From: CAZSNT01 sp964607765
Lineage (GTDB): Bacteria; Verrucomicrobiota; Lentisphaeria; Oligosphaerales; JABHEG01
Direction: 5' to 3'
Assembly (NCBI GenBank): GCA_964607765.1
Contig: CAZSNT010000038.1
Coordinates: forward strand, 1-64,000
Length of the DNA stretch: 64,000 nt
The notes beneath the pieces were generated by a model. That model made no database searches, was not told the DNA's origin, and worked only from the letters and a program-made list of their open reading frames with translations. A program made the translations under genes and the position numbers. This document shows positions 9,236 to 18,052 of the stretch, one piece after another; position 1 is the stretch's first letter, and every line of letters begins with the position of its first letter.

Positions 9236-10066
9236 ATGGACGTTGGCGTTGTGACGCGCAGCTTCGGGCAGCTGAGCAATGAAGAAACGGCGGATTTGCT
9301 GGCGGCGAAGGGGTTCCGTTGGACCGAGCTCTGCTTTTCGCAGACCGACTCGAAGTACTGGGTCTACAACGGGCGCAGTGACCTGTCGGACATGACCGAT
9401 GCGCGCAGTCAGGCGATCGTCGAGACCTATCGCAGCCGCGGCGTGGAAGTCCCTGTTCTGGGTGTGTTCACGAACCTGATCGAGCCGGACGCCGGGGAGC
9501 GCGAACAGAACCTCGCGTATTTCGAGCGCATGATGCAGATCGCCGCGGCGAACGGCATACCGACCGTGGTCACGGAGTGCGGCTTCATCCCGGGTTCACG
9601 CGGTGTGGATGCCGACATCTATGAGGACGTGTTCGAGCGGCTGAAGGCCAGCTTCCGATGGTTACTCGAACGGGCGGAGACGTACGATCTCGACGTGGCG
9701 TTGGAGCCGTGCGTGATCGACATCGTGCCGAGCGCGAAGCGGACGGCGGATTTCATCGCGCAGCTTGGCTCGCCACGGGTGAAGGTGTTGCTCGATCCGG
9801 CGAATCTGATCGCGAACAGCTCGGAGGAGGACATGTTCCGGCACCTCACCCCGCACATTGCCTACTTCCACGGCAAGGACCGGAAGGTGAATGACCGTCG
9901 CGGCCGGTTGGTGGGTGACGGCGACGTGAACTGGCCGGTGTTCCTGAAACTGTATCACACGCACACCGAAGGGCTGCCGTTCATCCTGGAGTACGTCAAC
10001 ATGAACAACTTCTGCGAGATCAGGGACCGCGTGCTGGCGTTCGACGCGCAGGCGTTGGCGGTGTGA
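9236..10066 (+). CDS. Sugar phosphate isomerase/epimerase (AP-endonuclease-2 fold)
   Basis: A 276-residue cytoplasmic TIM barrel of the xylose-isomerase-like/AP_endonuc_2 superfamily, which interconverts sugars or sugar phosphates using a divalent metal. Typical barrel segments are visible: GFRWTELCFSQ near the N-terminus, VTECGF (strand 3-4 region), ALEPC (metal Glu), VLLDPANLI, YFHGKDRKV (metal His) and PFILEYVN at the end. GGGGAGA upstream supports the ATG at 9236. It is the third gene of the cupin/glycosidase operon, which suggests it processes the released sugar. The substrate cannot be read from sequence. Confidence 0.88.
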   Translation: MDVGVVTRSFGQLSNEETADLLAAKGFRWTELCFSQTDSKYWVYNGRSDLSDMTDARSQAIVETYRSRGVEVPVLGVFTNLIEPDAGEREQNLAYFERMMQIAAANGIPTVVTECGFIPGSRGVDADIYEDVFERLKASFRWLLERAETYDLDVALEPCVIDIVPSAKRTADFIAQLGSPRVKVLLDPANLIANSSEEDMFRHLTPHIAYFHGKDRKVNDRRGRLVGDGDVNWPVFLKLYHTHTEGLPFILEYVNMNNFCEIRDRVLAFDAQALAV

Positions 10067-10087
10067 GGCGGGGTGGCCAAGGTGAGG

Positions 10088-10167
10088 GCTGAGAAACCGT
10101 TGCACGTCGCACTGCCACCTCACCCACGGCGCGAGGCCGTGGGGGTCGTTCCCCGGCTTCTCTCAGC
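10088..10167. repeat. Single hairpin repeat between convergent genes
   Basis: The core at 10120-10147 has a perfect CCCACGGC/GCCGTGGG stem around GCGAG, followed by GGTC, matching the 55-bp array near 3.1 kb with compensated stem changes. Outer arms GCTGAGA (10088-10094) and TCTCAGC (10161-10167) also pair. Lying between two convergent stop codons, it could end transcription on both strands. Confidence 0.75.
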
Positions 10168-10175
10168 GCAATTCG

Positions 10176-11006
10176 TCAGACACGCGCCAGCCGAGAGAGG
10201 TTGTCGTAGGCCGTCTGTGTGTCTTTGACGGCGTCCGGTTCGCGCCCGGGGGGGCGATCGGAGATCTCGACCATCAGCATTCCCTCGTAACCGACCTGCG
10301 TCAGGCTTCGAAGTGTCGCTTCCCAGTCAATGTTGCCCTCACCCGGCGGCAGGTGGTCGTCCCGCTCACCGAAGTTGTCCTGCAGGTGCGTCGTACGGAG
10401 CCGGCTGTCCATCATGCCGATCACCTCGGATGGCGTCATCCCGTGCAGCACGGCGTGGCCGGTGTCCACGTTGAAACCGATGCAGTCCAGGTCGAGCCCG
10501 GCAACGGTTTCAACGAGGAAGGCCATGTCGTCGCGTCCGGCGCAGTTTTCGATGGCCAGAGTCAGGTTGTGCGCGGCCAGATCATGCGCGAGCGACGTCA
10601 AGGCCCGCGCCAGGACGGTGCGTCGGCGCTGTCGCTGCTCCGGATCGCTGAGATCGATCGAGCCGCGTGCGGCGTGCGCCACGAGCACCTGCACGCCCAG
10701 GGCGCCGGCCCGCTGAACGCTCTCGCGCAGCGCGGTCAGCTGCGTGTCCGCGCGCTCCGGCTCAGCGGGAAGCTGAACCCAGGTGTGCGCGGACCACGGG
10801 ATGAGGCCGATGCGGTCGCAGTCGCTGCGCAGTCGAGCGCACTCTTCCACGCTCAAGACGTCGTAGTGCGAGAACTCGCAGCCGTCGAATCCGGCGGAGC
10901 GGACGATCCGGATCGACTCGGTGTGCGCGGCCACATCGAATTGTTCACGGGCGGATTCGAGCGGGCCGTGGGGGTAGAGCGTGTTGCAGCCGAGTGGGTT
11001 GTTCAT
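10176..11006 (-). CDS. Sugar phosphate isomerase/epimerase
   Basis: A 276-residue TIM barrel of the AP_endonuc_2/xylose-isomerase-like superfamily. Motifs include GFDGCEFSHYD (strand 1-2), VLVAHAARG, LAIENCAG (metal Glu), IGFNVDTGHAVLHG (Asp and His ligands), TTHLQDNFGERDDHLPPGEGNIDW (His ligand and the common closing signature) and MLMVEISD. The PGEGNIDW pattern is typical of hydroxypyruvate-isomerase- or tagatose-epimerase-like members. It lies 9 bp downstream of the GH4 gene and is very probably co-transcribed with it. It differs clearly from the isomerase at 9236, so it is not a recent duplicate. Substrate unknown. Confidence 0.9.
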   Translation of the reverse strand: MNNPLGCNTLYPHGPLESAREQFDVAAHTESIRIVRSAGFDGCEFSHYDVLSVEECARLRSDCDRIGLIPWSAHTWVQLPAEPERADTQLTALRESVQRAGALGVQVLVAHAARGSIDLSDPEQRQRRRTVLARALTSLAHDLAAHNLTLAIENCAGRDDMAFLVETVAGLDLDCIGFNVDTGHAVLHGMTPSEVIGMMDSRLRTTHLQDNFGERDDHLPPGEGNIDWEATLRSLTQVGYEGMLMVEISDRPPGREPDAVKDTQTAYDNLSRLARV

Positions 11007-11015
11007 GGTCTTTCC

Positions 11016-12350
11016 TTACACAGCCAGGTCATTTCCCCAGAAGGGCTCGAGCCAGGCGCGTTCCGCATCGAGCAGTTTGTTGAAGCACTCCTTGATCCGT
11101 GCGGGGGTGGCGCAGGCGGCGGTGCAGGGATCGATAGCGCAGGCCAGGTAGGCCTTGGCGAGGTCCTTCTCCAGGACCGCCTCCGCGGCCAGCGTCTGCA
11201 TGTCTGCCATTCCGCGGCACAGGGCGGCCAGGTGCGTGGGCAGCGCCCCCACGTGGTGCGGGTGTATTCCCATGCGGTCCGCGGTGCACGGCACTTCGAC
11301 ACAGCAGCCGTCGGGGAGATTCGTGATCAGACCGGTGTTCATGACGTTGAGATTCATGCGGTAGACGTTGTCCGTCTCGAGCGCGTGCATGATGTGCATG
11401 CCGTACTCGAACGAGCGCTTCAGATTGAGCGGCTGTCGACCGTCGAGCTGCTTGACCAGGCTCGAGTCGGCACCCCAGCGCGGTGCGGTGTCATCGACTT
11501 CCGGCGCGACTTCGCGCGGCGTGAGCAGCATGGCGTCGCGATCGGCCTCGCGCGGCGAAAAATACGGCAGGTACTCGGTGCAGTGCCGCGAGGATTCCGT
11601 GGTGAAATAGCCGAAATGCTTGAGCAGCTCGAACTGCACGGGGCGCCGGCGGTAGATGTCGGGGTCCTCCTGGGCTTTGAGCAGGTCGGGGTAGGCATTG
11701 CGTCCGTCCAGGTACTCGATCTTGAGGAACCATGCCATGTGATTGACGCCGGCGGCCAGGTAGCGCAGCTCTTTGTGCGAGGCGCAGCCGACCCAGCGCG
11801 CCACATCGCGAATGCCGTACTGGATGTTGTGGCAGAGCCCGAGCATGTGGACGCCGGGGCAACTGCGGCTCAGGATGCCTGTGAGCATGGACATGGGATT
11901 GACGTAGTTGAACAGGTACGCGCCCGGGCAGCGTGCCTCCATGTCCTTGCCGATCGCAATGAGTTCCGGGGCGGCGCGCATGGTACGCAGCACGCCGCCG
12001 ATTCCCGCGGTGTCGGCCACGTACTGATGGATGCCGTACTCTTGCGGGATGGTGATGTCGTAATAGAACGGCACGCCTTGGTACGCCGGCCCGCCCTGGG
12101 CAAAAGACGTCATGACGTAGTCGGCGCCGTCCAGGACACCGTCTCGCCACTCGGCCGCGGTCGCGATGCGGGTGGGCGCGTTGTGGTGTTCGACGATTTT
12201 CCTGGCGTAGGCCGCCACGGGGTCGAGGTGGTTCGGGTTGATGTCCACGAGCACGATTTCACTGTCGTGCAGTTCGGGGAACGACAGAATGTCGGCGACA
12301 GATTTTGCTCCGAATCCGCTGCCGGCGCCAATGAATACGATCTTGATCAT
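11016..12350 (-). CDS. GH4 alpha-glycosidase, NAD- and metal-dependent
   Basis: Glycoside hydrolase family 4 enzyme, a cytoplasmic alpha-galactosidase/glucosidase/glucuronidase type that works by a redox mechanism with NAD+ and a divalent metal. The 444 residues match the family length. The N-terminal Rossmann motif is VFIGAGSGFGAK. Other family signatures are NYVNPMSMLT, GLCHNIQYG (cysteine metal ligand) and GVNHMAWF (histidine ligand). A good AAAGGA Shine-Dalgarno lies before the ATG at 12350. It stands between a secreted SGNH esterase and a sugar isomerase on the same strand, fitting intracellular hydrolysis of imported oligosaccharides. Galactosidase versus glucuronidase specificity cannot be decided here. 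Confidence 0.93.
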   Translation of the reverse strand: MIKIVFIGAGSGFGAKSVADILSFPELHDSEIVLVDINPNHLDPVAAYARKIVEHHNAPTRIATAAEWRDGVLDGADYVMTSFAQGGPAYQGVPFYYDITIPQEYGIHQYVADTAGIGGVLRTMRAAPELIAIGKDMEARCPGAYLFNYVNPMSMLTGILSRSCPGVHMLGLCHNIQYGIRDVARWVGCASHKELRYLAAGVNHMAWFLKIEYLDGRNAYPDLLKAQEDPDIYRRRPVQFELLKHFGYFTTESSRHCTEYLPYFSPREADRDAMLLTPREVAPEVDDTAPRWGADSSLVKQLDGRQPLNLKRSFEYGMHIMHALETDNVYRMNLNVMNTGLITNLPDGCCVEVPCTADRMGIHPHHVGALPTHLAALCRGMADMQTLAAEAVLEKDLAKAYLACAIDPCTAACATPARIKECFNKLLDAERAWLEPFWGNDLAV

Positions 12351-12432
12351 GTTGGTTTTCCTTTGGTCTTTGGCCGGGGATGGTCCCCTTCTATCTGAAG
12401 GATGCGGCGCACTCGCTGGACAGGGAGGACAA

Positions 12433-14283
12433 TCACTCTGCGCTTGGCTCCAGCCAGACCCGATCGATCTGGTACGTCGTGCTGGCGCCGTCCCACGTCG
12501 CGGTCTCCCCGGGCTCGGCCAGGATCAGAGTGACACTGGAAACAGAGCCCCGAACGGGCTTGGCCGACAGGACTTGCCAGTCCCCGCTGGCTTTCACGTA
12601 GTTCAGTACGCGCGTCAGTTTCCCCGATACCGGCATCTCCGCGCCGATGTGCGAGTTTTTCAGAGCTCTGATGCGGATTTTGAGAACGTGCTTGCCGTCC
12701 GTTGCCTCCGCCACCCGTTTCGAGTAGCCGAGCATGTCGCGGACTCCGGCTTTGCGGGGCGCTACGATGGTCGTCACGCCATCGGCACACGTGACCGTGG
12801 GCGACACATTCGTCCAACTGGTCGGACGCCAGCCCTCGAACGCGTCGAACTCGTCCACAATGACCTCGCTGAGGCGCGCTGTAGCTTCGCCGGTCACCTT
12901 TCGGACCTCGAACGTATGGGGAACAGGCTTGTTGCGCTTCCACACCTCGGCCATGGCGGCCTCCATCTCGGCTGTCAGCGCCGCCTCCTGCGGCTTGTAC
13001 TTGATGTAGATCTCGCTCTGACCTTTCAGGTATCTGTAAAGGCTGTGCCCCTTCTGCCGCAACTCCTCGACTTTGTCCAGGAGCGTCTTCTTCATGCCTT
13101 CGTAGTCGTTGTAGGCGAGGCCGGCTCGTGTGCCCGTGAAATGGTGCTGGGCTGCAAAGGTGCGCAGTCGTCTGGCAGGAATGACATGCCGCTGTTCGTC
13201 GGCGTCCATGACAGCCAGAGCTTGCTGATACATCGGCGTGTTCGCATTACCCGCGAGATTGACGCCCCGAGACAACGCTTCAGCCGAGTACGTTCCCACC
13301 GGTTTGTCGTCGATCAGCAGCATGTAGTCGCCCGGCTGCAGCCCCGTCACGGTGAGGATCTCACGGTTCAGCTCATCCATGAAAGGAACCCACTCCAGCG
13401 CCTTGGCGGCCGCGGGGAGGACGGGGAAAGGCAGCGCTTCCGCCAAACACTGGAAGTGCACACCGCCGTCGACGGTCTGCACATTGCTTGCCGTGCAGCT
13501 GATCTGGCGTGTGGCCTGGCCCGACTTCGCATCGATTGCGAACTCCGCAACCGTGCCGTCCACCCCCATTCCCTTCAGGATGTAGAAGGCCATGACGAAC
13601 TGCCCGAAGTCACCCGGGTGAACGCGATCCGACCCCACGATTGTGCGCGTCCTGTCCTCGGCCTGGTAGCGGGCATTCAGGGCGGTCATCGGGCCGTGAA
13701 GATCCGCGGTTCTGCCCTGGAATTCGGGCGCCATCGCCGCGATGCGGCTGCCGCACGTTCCCAACGCGTCGTTGACCCCGAAGCAGTTCGTCGCTTTGAG
13801 CTCGCCGGTTTGGTCGTAGATGGAGGGTGTGATGTAGATGATCCGGCACCCGAGTCCGCTCAGTTTTTCAGACAGTGTCCTCATTGCTCTCACGTGATTT
13901 TCGATTACCGCAGCCCGCCGTTCCTCCACCGCTACGCCCGTCTGACCGGGGGCGTACAAGCCGCGCCCCACGTCGTTCATTCCGAGCATGATCGTGGCCA
14001 CGGTCGGCTTGTGCGGCGCGATGTCCCAGTCGAAACGCCGCACCGCACCGGCAGCCGAGTCGCCCGAAACCCCGCAGTTGTACATCCTGATGGGGGAGTC
14101 GGGATACCGGGTGGCATGGAACAGGTAGATGAACTGATGGTACCGGCGCCCGTGCGTAATGCTGTCGCCTATCGCCACCCATGTGTCGCCCCGGCGGAGC
14201 GCAGGGTCCGCCGTTGTTGTGCAAGCGCTCAGAAGAACGGCTGCCGCAATCCCGGCGATCAGTCCGCCATGTCTCTTGTTCAT
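12433..14283 (-). CDS. SGNH/GDSL-family lipoprotein esterase
   Basis: A 616-residue exported lipoprotein. The lipobox LLSAC places the lipidated cysteine at residue 21. The SGNH hydrolase blocks are clear: block I GDSITHG (nucleophile Ser41), block II GVSGDSAAG, block III MLGMNDVGRG, and block V near residue 230 with VHPGDFGQFVMAF (Asp/His relay). The fold typically removes acetyl groups from polysaccharides. Residues about 430-616 form a separate beta-rich region, probably carbohydrate-binding. It is the first gene of the minus-strand esterase/GH4/isomerase set, 82 bp ahead of GH4. Deacetylation of a polysaccharide at the cell surface is inferred from fold and context. Confidence 0.88.
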   Translation of the reverse strand: MNKRHGGLIAGIAAAVLLSACTTTADPALRRGDTWVAIGDSITHGRRYHQFIYLFHATRYPDSPIRMYNCGVSGDSAAGAVRRFDWDIAPHKPTVATIMLGMNDVGRGLYAPGQTGVAVEERRAAVIENHVRAMRTLSEKLSGLGCRIIYITPSIYDQTGELKATNCFGVNDALGTCGSRIAAMAPEFQGRTADLHGPMTALNARYQAEDRTRTIVGSDRVHPGDFGQFVMAFYILKGMGVDGTVAEFAIDAKSGQATRQISCTASNVQTVDGGVHFQCLAEALPFPVLPAAAKALEWVPFMDELNREILTVTGLQPGDYMLLIDDKPVGTYSAEALSRGVNLAGNANTPMYQQALAVMDADEQRHVIPARRLRTFAAQHHFTGTRAGLAYNDYEGMKKTLLDKVEELRQKGHSLYRYLKGQSEIYIKYKPQEAALTAEMEAAMAEVWKRNKPVPHTFEVRKVTGEATARLSEVIVDEFDAFEGWRPTSWTNVSPTVTCADGVTTIVAPRKAGVRDMLGYSKRVAEATDGKHVLKIRIRALKNSHIGAEMPVSGKLTRVLNYVKASGDWQVLSAKPVRGSVSSVTLILAEPGETATWDGASTTYQIDRVWLEPSAE

Positions 14284-14321
14284 TCGGAACTCCTCACCGC
14301 TGATGATGTACTGGGTCGCAT

Positions 14322-15746
14322 TCAGAATGTGTAGCCAATCCGGACCTGCAACCGGTCGTTGCGATTCCAGCCCGCGGCCCGGTAGTCCAGCGCGTCAAAC
14401 ACCTCGCCGGCCACGGTCAAGTGCAGGTTGTCGCGCAGGCGGCGCTTGAGTTCGATGCGGCCGTAGTGCGCGTTCTCGCGGTGCAGTTCATGGAGCGACC
14501 GGAGGGTCACCGTGAGGTCTGCATTCACGAGGACGGAGAGCTGGGCGAGTACGGCCGACTGCATGCGGAACAGCTCCGGATCGGACACGGTTATCGGTTG
14601 CTCGGCCTCCCGGCCCTCGACCTCGCCCAGATACTCCACGGTCAGAGCGACATCTTCTGCGCGCATGGCCTCGGCCAGTCGGGCGCAGCGCACGGTGGTC
14701 CCGATCACGTAGTTCAGAAACTCATCCGAACGCCGTCCGTCAGGCCGGCAGTATAACCCCTCACCATGGAACTCCCAGGCCCCCCGGCTGGTCGAGACGC
14801 CGGCGGCGGCCTGCCAGCAGGGCGCATACCGCTCCGCCAGAACGGCCACGATACCCGGCGCAAACTGGATCTCCAGCAACTCGTAAGTTGCGTAGTTGCA
14901 GAATCCGCGATATCCGAGGACAAACCAATCCCATCGTGGGCTTTGCCGGGCGTAGCGCAGGAGCCAGCCCAATTCCGGGAAGCGCTTGCCCGGGAGGTCG
15001 TCGTCAATCGCAATGCTCACGTTGGCAGGAATGAGTTCCTCGTTCGCGGCTTGGCCCAGGAACCAGCGGGATGCGACCACGGGCTTCTTGGGCGGCTCGA
15101 AGACGGGCAGGACAGCGAGTGTGAGCTGGCCCTCGTCGCCGAAATGCTGCGCCCGGACCTGCCAGACGCCCACCTGTTTGGGGTTCAGCAGATCGTTCGC
15201 GTCGTATCCCACCGAATGGCGATCCGCGAGCGCCCCGAGGACGCCGACACTGCTGTGGAACAGGTCCTTGCCGGCGGCGAGTTCCCAGCGTTCCTCGGCT
15301 CCGAACAGGCGGCTGACCACCAAGCGCTCGATCCCAGCCGGCCGACTGCGATCGTCGCGGTCTCTCAGGCGGCTCATTCCGCCTGTCCAGCGTGCATCGC
15401 CGACGCTGCCGTACTCGAGCCACCCGGCCAGATCCAGGCGCGTCCGTCCCATGCTCAGCCACGACTCGAGGCGCAGCCGGCCTTCGAGCGTAACCGAGTC
15501 CTTGTCGCGCAGGCCCAGGTGAGGCTCGGGCTTGCGCGGGTACCAACTGCCCTCGGTCCAGACACTGCCATTCAGGTTTCTGAACAGCGCCAGCTCCAGG
15601 CGGCTGTGCTGTCGACCCTCGAGCGGGTTGCGGTCCGATGGAGTTGGCTCTGACTGTCCGCGGACGACGAGTGCCCCGAACGTCAGCGTGACAGACAGCA
15701 GCCCGCTCACGGTCAGCGTGTTGGCGGCAGCGCGCCTACTGCGCAT
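14322..15746 (-). CDS. Outer-membrane beta-barrel, end of lipid-export operon
   Basis: A 474-residue exported protein. It has a signal peptide (residues about 1-30, with Arg-rich n-region), many alternating amphipathic strands and a C-terminus RIGYTF ending in Phe, the usual signal for outer-membrane barrel assembly. The ATG at 15746 overlaps the end of the RND gene by 11 bp and has GGGAGG upstream; a longer open frame to 15968 lies inside the RND gene and is rejected. The gene order RND exporter, LolA-like protein and barrel resembles the co-occurring MMPL/DUF1329/DUF1302 sets of other Gram-negatives. I infer it receives or passes the exported lipid at the outer membrane. I cannot name a Pfam family with certainty. 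Confidence 0.75.
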   Translation of the reverse strand: MRSRRAAANTLTVSGLLSVTLTFGALVVRGQSEPTPSDRNPLEGRQHSRLELALFRNLNGSVWTEGSWYPRKPEPHLGLRDKDSVTLEGRLRLESWLSMGRTRLDLAGWLEYGSVGDARWTGGMSRLRDRDDRSRPAGIERLVVSRLFGAEERWELAAGKDLFHSSVGVLGALADRHSVGYDANDLLNPKQVGVWQVRAQHFGDEGQLTLAVLPVFEPPKKPVVASRWFLGQAANEELIPANVSIAIDDDLPGKRFPELGWLLRYARQSPRWDWFVLGYRGFCNYATYELLEIQFAPGIVAVLAERYAPCWQAAAGVSTSRGAWEFHGEGLYCRPDGRRSDEFLNYVIGTTVRCARLAEAMRAEDVALTVEYLGEVEGREAEQPITVSDPELFRMQSAVLAQLSVLVNADLTVTLRSLHELHRENAHYGRIELKRRLRDNLHLTVAGEVFDALDYRAAGWNRNDRLQVRIGYTF

Positions 15747-18036
15747 GGGGCGGCCTCCCTGTCTGCAGAATCCGCGTGCGCACCATGACAATCGGCGTGA
15801 CAACCAGATCCATGACCAGCGCCGCCCCCATAATGACCGATGCCAGAATGCCGAAGTGACAGATTGGCCGGAAATTCGACAGCCCGAGAGTGAGGAAGCA
15901 CAACCCCAGTGCAACCGAGGTGGCCACCACCGGCACGACCTCGTGGTGCACCGCTTCGAAACACGCATCCTGCCGTGACGCCCCTCGTCTCAGATTCCGA
16001 CGGTAGCGGAACATCAGATGGATGGTGTCGTCCACAGCAATCCCCAGACACACGGCTGCCACCGTGCTGGTCGCCGTGTTCAACGGCATGTCGAGGACGT
16101 GCATCACGCCGAACATCAGCCCGACCGGGGCCAAGTTCGGTACCAACGCGACGAGAGCGGTGGCGAGCGATCTGAAAAGGACGCCGAATGCGACAGCCAC
16201 CAGCAGAACTATCAACGCCAGACTGCGACACTGCCCCATCACGATCTCCTCGACGACCCGATTAACCTCGAGTAACGCCCCGGTCGCGTTCCATGCCATG
16301 GTGGCGGGGACGCGGCGGTCCAGTTCCAACCCGGCGTCGCGAAGGCGTTCGTTCAGCTCCCGAGACGAATGGAATCGGTGGCGCACATGGATCAGTGCCT
16401 GCTGTCCGTCCGGGCTCACCAAGGCCTCCGCGTCGGCCGGGTGTATGAACAACAGGTACTCCGCAACGGCCTGTCGCGACGGCGGGAGCTGCCCTTCGGG
16501 GGTCCCGCTCAGAGAGCAGTGGACATAGGCGAGTTGGTCGGCCAGGCTGTCGGTGTGGTCGAACCCGCCTCCAGCGAGCGCGCGCGCCATCTGCTGTAGA
16601 ACGGCAAGGTTGGCAGGCTCAAAAAACGCTCCCGCCTGTCCTCCGTCTACGCGGATCTGGAAGATCTGCGTTCCGGCCATCCGCGCCTCGACAGTCCGGG
16701 CCATGCGGACCATCTGCGCCCCCTCACGGAAATACCCCATCGTGTTGTTGTCCGGCACCATGCGTGGCACGCCATAAAGGGCGAGGACGAGACAGGGCAA
16801 CACGGTTCCGGCCAGACACGCGAGCGGCCGTCGGTGAAGACGCATCAGCAGACGGGTCAGGTTGCGCCTGCCGTCCCGGTTTCCGGCTCGGCGTCCCAAG
16901 GATGCAAGCGGCTTGGCCCCCGCCACACGCAGGTAGGCTGGGAGCAGGGCGAACGTGACCAAGGGGTTGAGGAAGAGCCCGATAGCGGATGCCAGTCCAA
17001 ACTCACGAATGATGTTGACCGGGGCCACTGTGGTGCAGAGAAACCCCGCCAGGGTGGTCAGGGAAGTGAACAGAACGGGCTTTCCCAGCAGGACTGCCAT
17101 GCGGCTGATGCTCGCGTCCCTTGAATGCCCGCGCCGGCGTTGGGCCCTGTATTCTGCCAGCAAGTGAATATCTTCCGTGGACCCCATCACCAGGATCAGC
17201 CCAGGCACGACATACGTCAACACGTTGATCGGGATGCCCAGCGCCGCCATCGCGGCGAGCGTCCAGAGGGTGCTGACAGCAGACGTAAGCAGCGGCAGCA
17301 AGGCAGCGGACAGGCTGCCTGTCAGCGAAAGGAGGAGGCAGACGAGAACAATTCCGGCGCAGGGCATCAGGACAATAGCATCGCGCACGATACACCGCAC
17401 CTGGTAATGAACGATGGCGGGGAACCCGAACTGAAAGGTCTCCTCGAAGTTCTCTCGGAACGGTTCCAGTACGTCTTCGGTGTCGGCAAAGAGGCGTCGG
17501 AGCCAAGCGTTTTCCTCCTCTTCGCCCGCAGCTCCGTCGTTGAGACGCAGTCGCAGCAGCATGGCATCGCCGCTACGACTGAGCATGGAGTCTGGGACCA
17601 TGGGGATGGCAAGGGCCCGCTGCAATAGCTTGCTTGCGGCTTCGTCGTCAGCGGGTGGCCAATCCATGAGCGGGGCCACTTTCAGCGAGTCTCCCTCCGA
17701 GACAAACTCAGTGACAGTGAAGGCGCTGTCGACCTGCTCCACGTTCTTGACCCGGCTCAAGCGATCCGCCAGTTCGTCGACCAAAGCCACGCCTTTGGCG
17801 GTGAACAGCGATGGGCTCTGCACATAGACGAAGCTGAACGCATCAGTGCCGAACAGTTTCCGCGTTTGTTCGTAGTACGCTTGCTCACGGGTTGTTCCGG
17901 CCGTGAACTCACCCACGTCTGTCCGCAGCTCCAGCCGGAGTGTGACGGGGAAAGCTCCCAAAGACAGCAACGCCATGGCCGCGAACACGCGTCGAGGGCG
18001 TCGGGAGCACCAGACCATCAACCGACTACACCACAT
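15736..18036 (-). CDS. MMPL/RND-family lipid exporter
   Basis: A 766-residue inner-membrane transporter of the RND superfamily, MMPL branch, which moves lipids such as hopanoids or mycolates using the proton gradient. The two-fold repeat is visible. Each half has one N-terminal helix, a large periplasmic loop and a helix bundle, with the TM4 polar motifs GSTEDIHLLAEYR and GIAVDDTIHLMFRYR. The length fits the single-chain HpnN/MmpL type rather than the tripartite drug pumps. The start at 18036 or at the second Met (seven codons in) are both possible. The gene lies 16 bp after the LolA-like gene and overlaps the barrel gene. Context points to export of the product of the adjacent PKS/AONS operon; this is inference. 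Confidence 0.9.
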   Translation of the reverse strand: MWCSRLMVWCSRRPRRVFAAMALLSLGAFPVTLRLELRTDVGEFTAGTTREQAYYEQTRKLFGTDAFSFVYVQSPSLFTAKGVALVDELADRLSRVKNVEQVDSAFTVTEFVSEGDSLKVAPLMDWPPADDEAASKLLQRALAIPMVPDSMLSRSGDAMLLRLRLNDGAAGEEEENAWLRRLFADTEDVLEPFRENFEETFQFGFPAIVHYQVRCIVRDAIVLMPCAGIVLVCLLLSLTGSLSAALLPLLTSAVSTLWTLAAMAALGIPINVLTYVVPGLILVMGSTEDIHLLAEYRAQRRRGHSRDASISRMAVLLGKPVLFTSLTTLAGFLCTTVAPVNIIREFGLASAIGLFLNPLVTFALLPAYLRVAGAKPLASLGRRAGNRDGRRNLTRLLMRLHRRPLACLAGTVLPCLVLALYGVPRMVPDNNTMGYFREGAQMVRMARTVEARMAGTQIFQIRVDGGQAGAFFEPANLAVLQQMARALAGGGFDHTDSLADQLAYVHCSLSGTPEGQLPPSRQAVAEYLLFIHPADAEALVSPDGQQALIHVRHRFHSSRELNERLRDAGLELDRRVPATMAWNATGALLEVNRVVEEIVMGQCRSLALIVLLVAVAFGVLFRSLATALVALVPNLAPVGLMFGVMHVLDMPLNTATSTVAAVCLGIAVDDTIHLMFRYRRNLRRGASRQDACFEAVHHEVVPVVATSVALGLCFLTLGLSNFRPICHFGILASVIMGAALVMDLVVTPIVMVRTRILQTGRPPHAQ

Positions 18037-18052
18037 GCCGGATCGACTCCCT

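Noticed and set aside
10353..12398. 681-codon plus-strand frame
   Set aside because: Antisense to the isomerase and GH4 genes, no signal or domain.
12238..14334. 698-codon plus-strand frame
   Set aside because: Antisense to the SGNH esterase gene, which carries all catalytic blocks.
15747..15968. Longer start for the outer-membrane barrel gene
   Set aside because: This part overlaps the RND gene in another frame; the ATG at 15746 gives a proper signal peptide and has GGGAGG.
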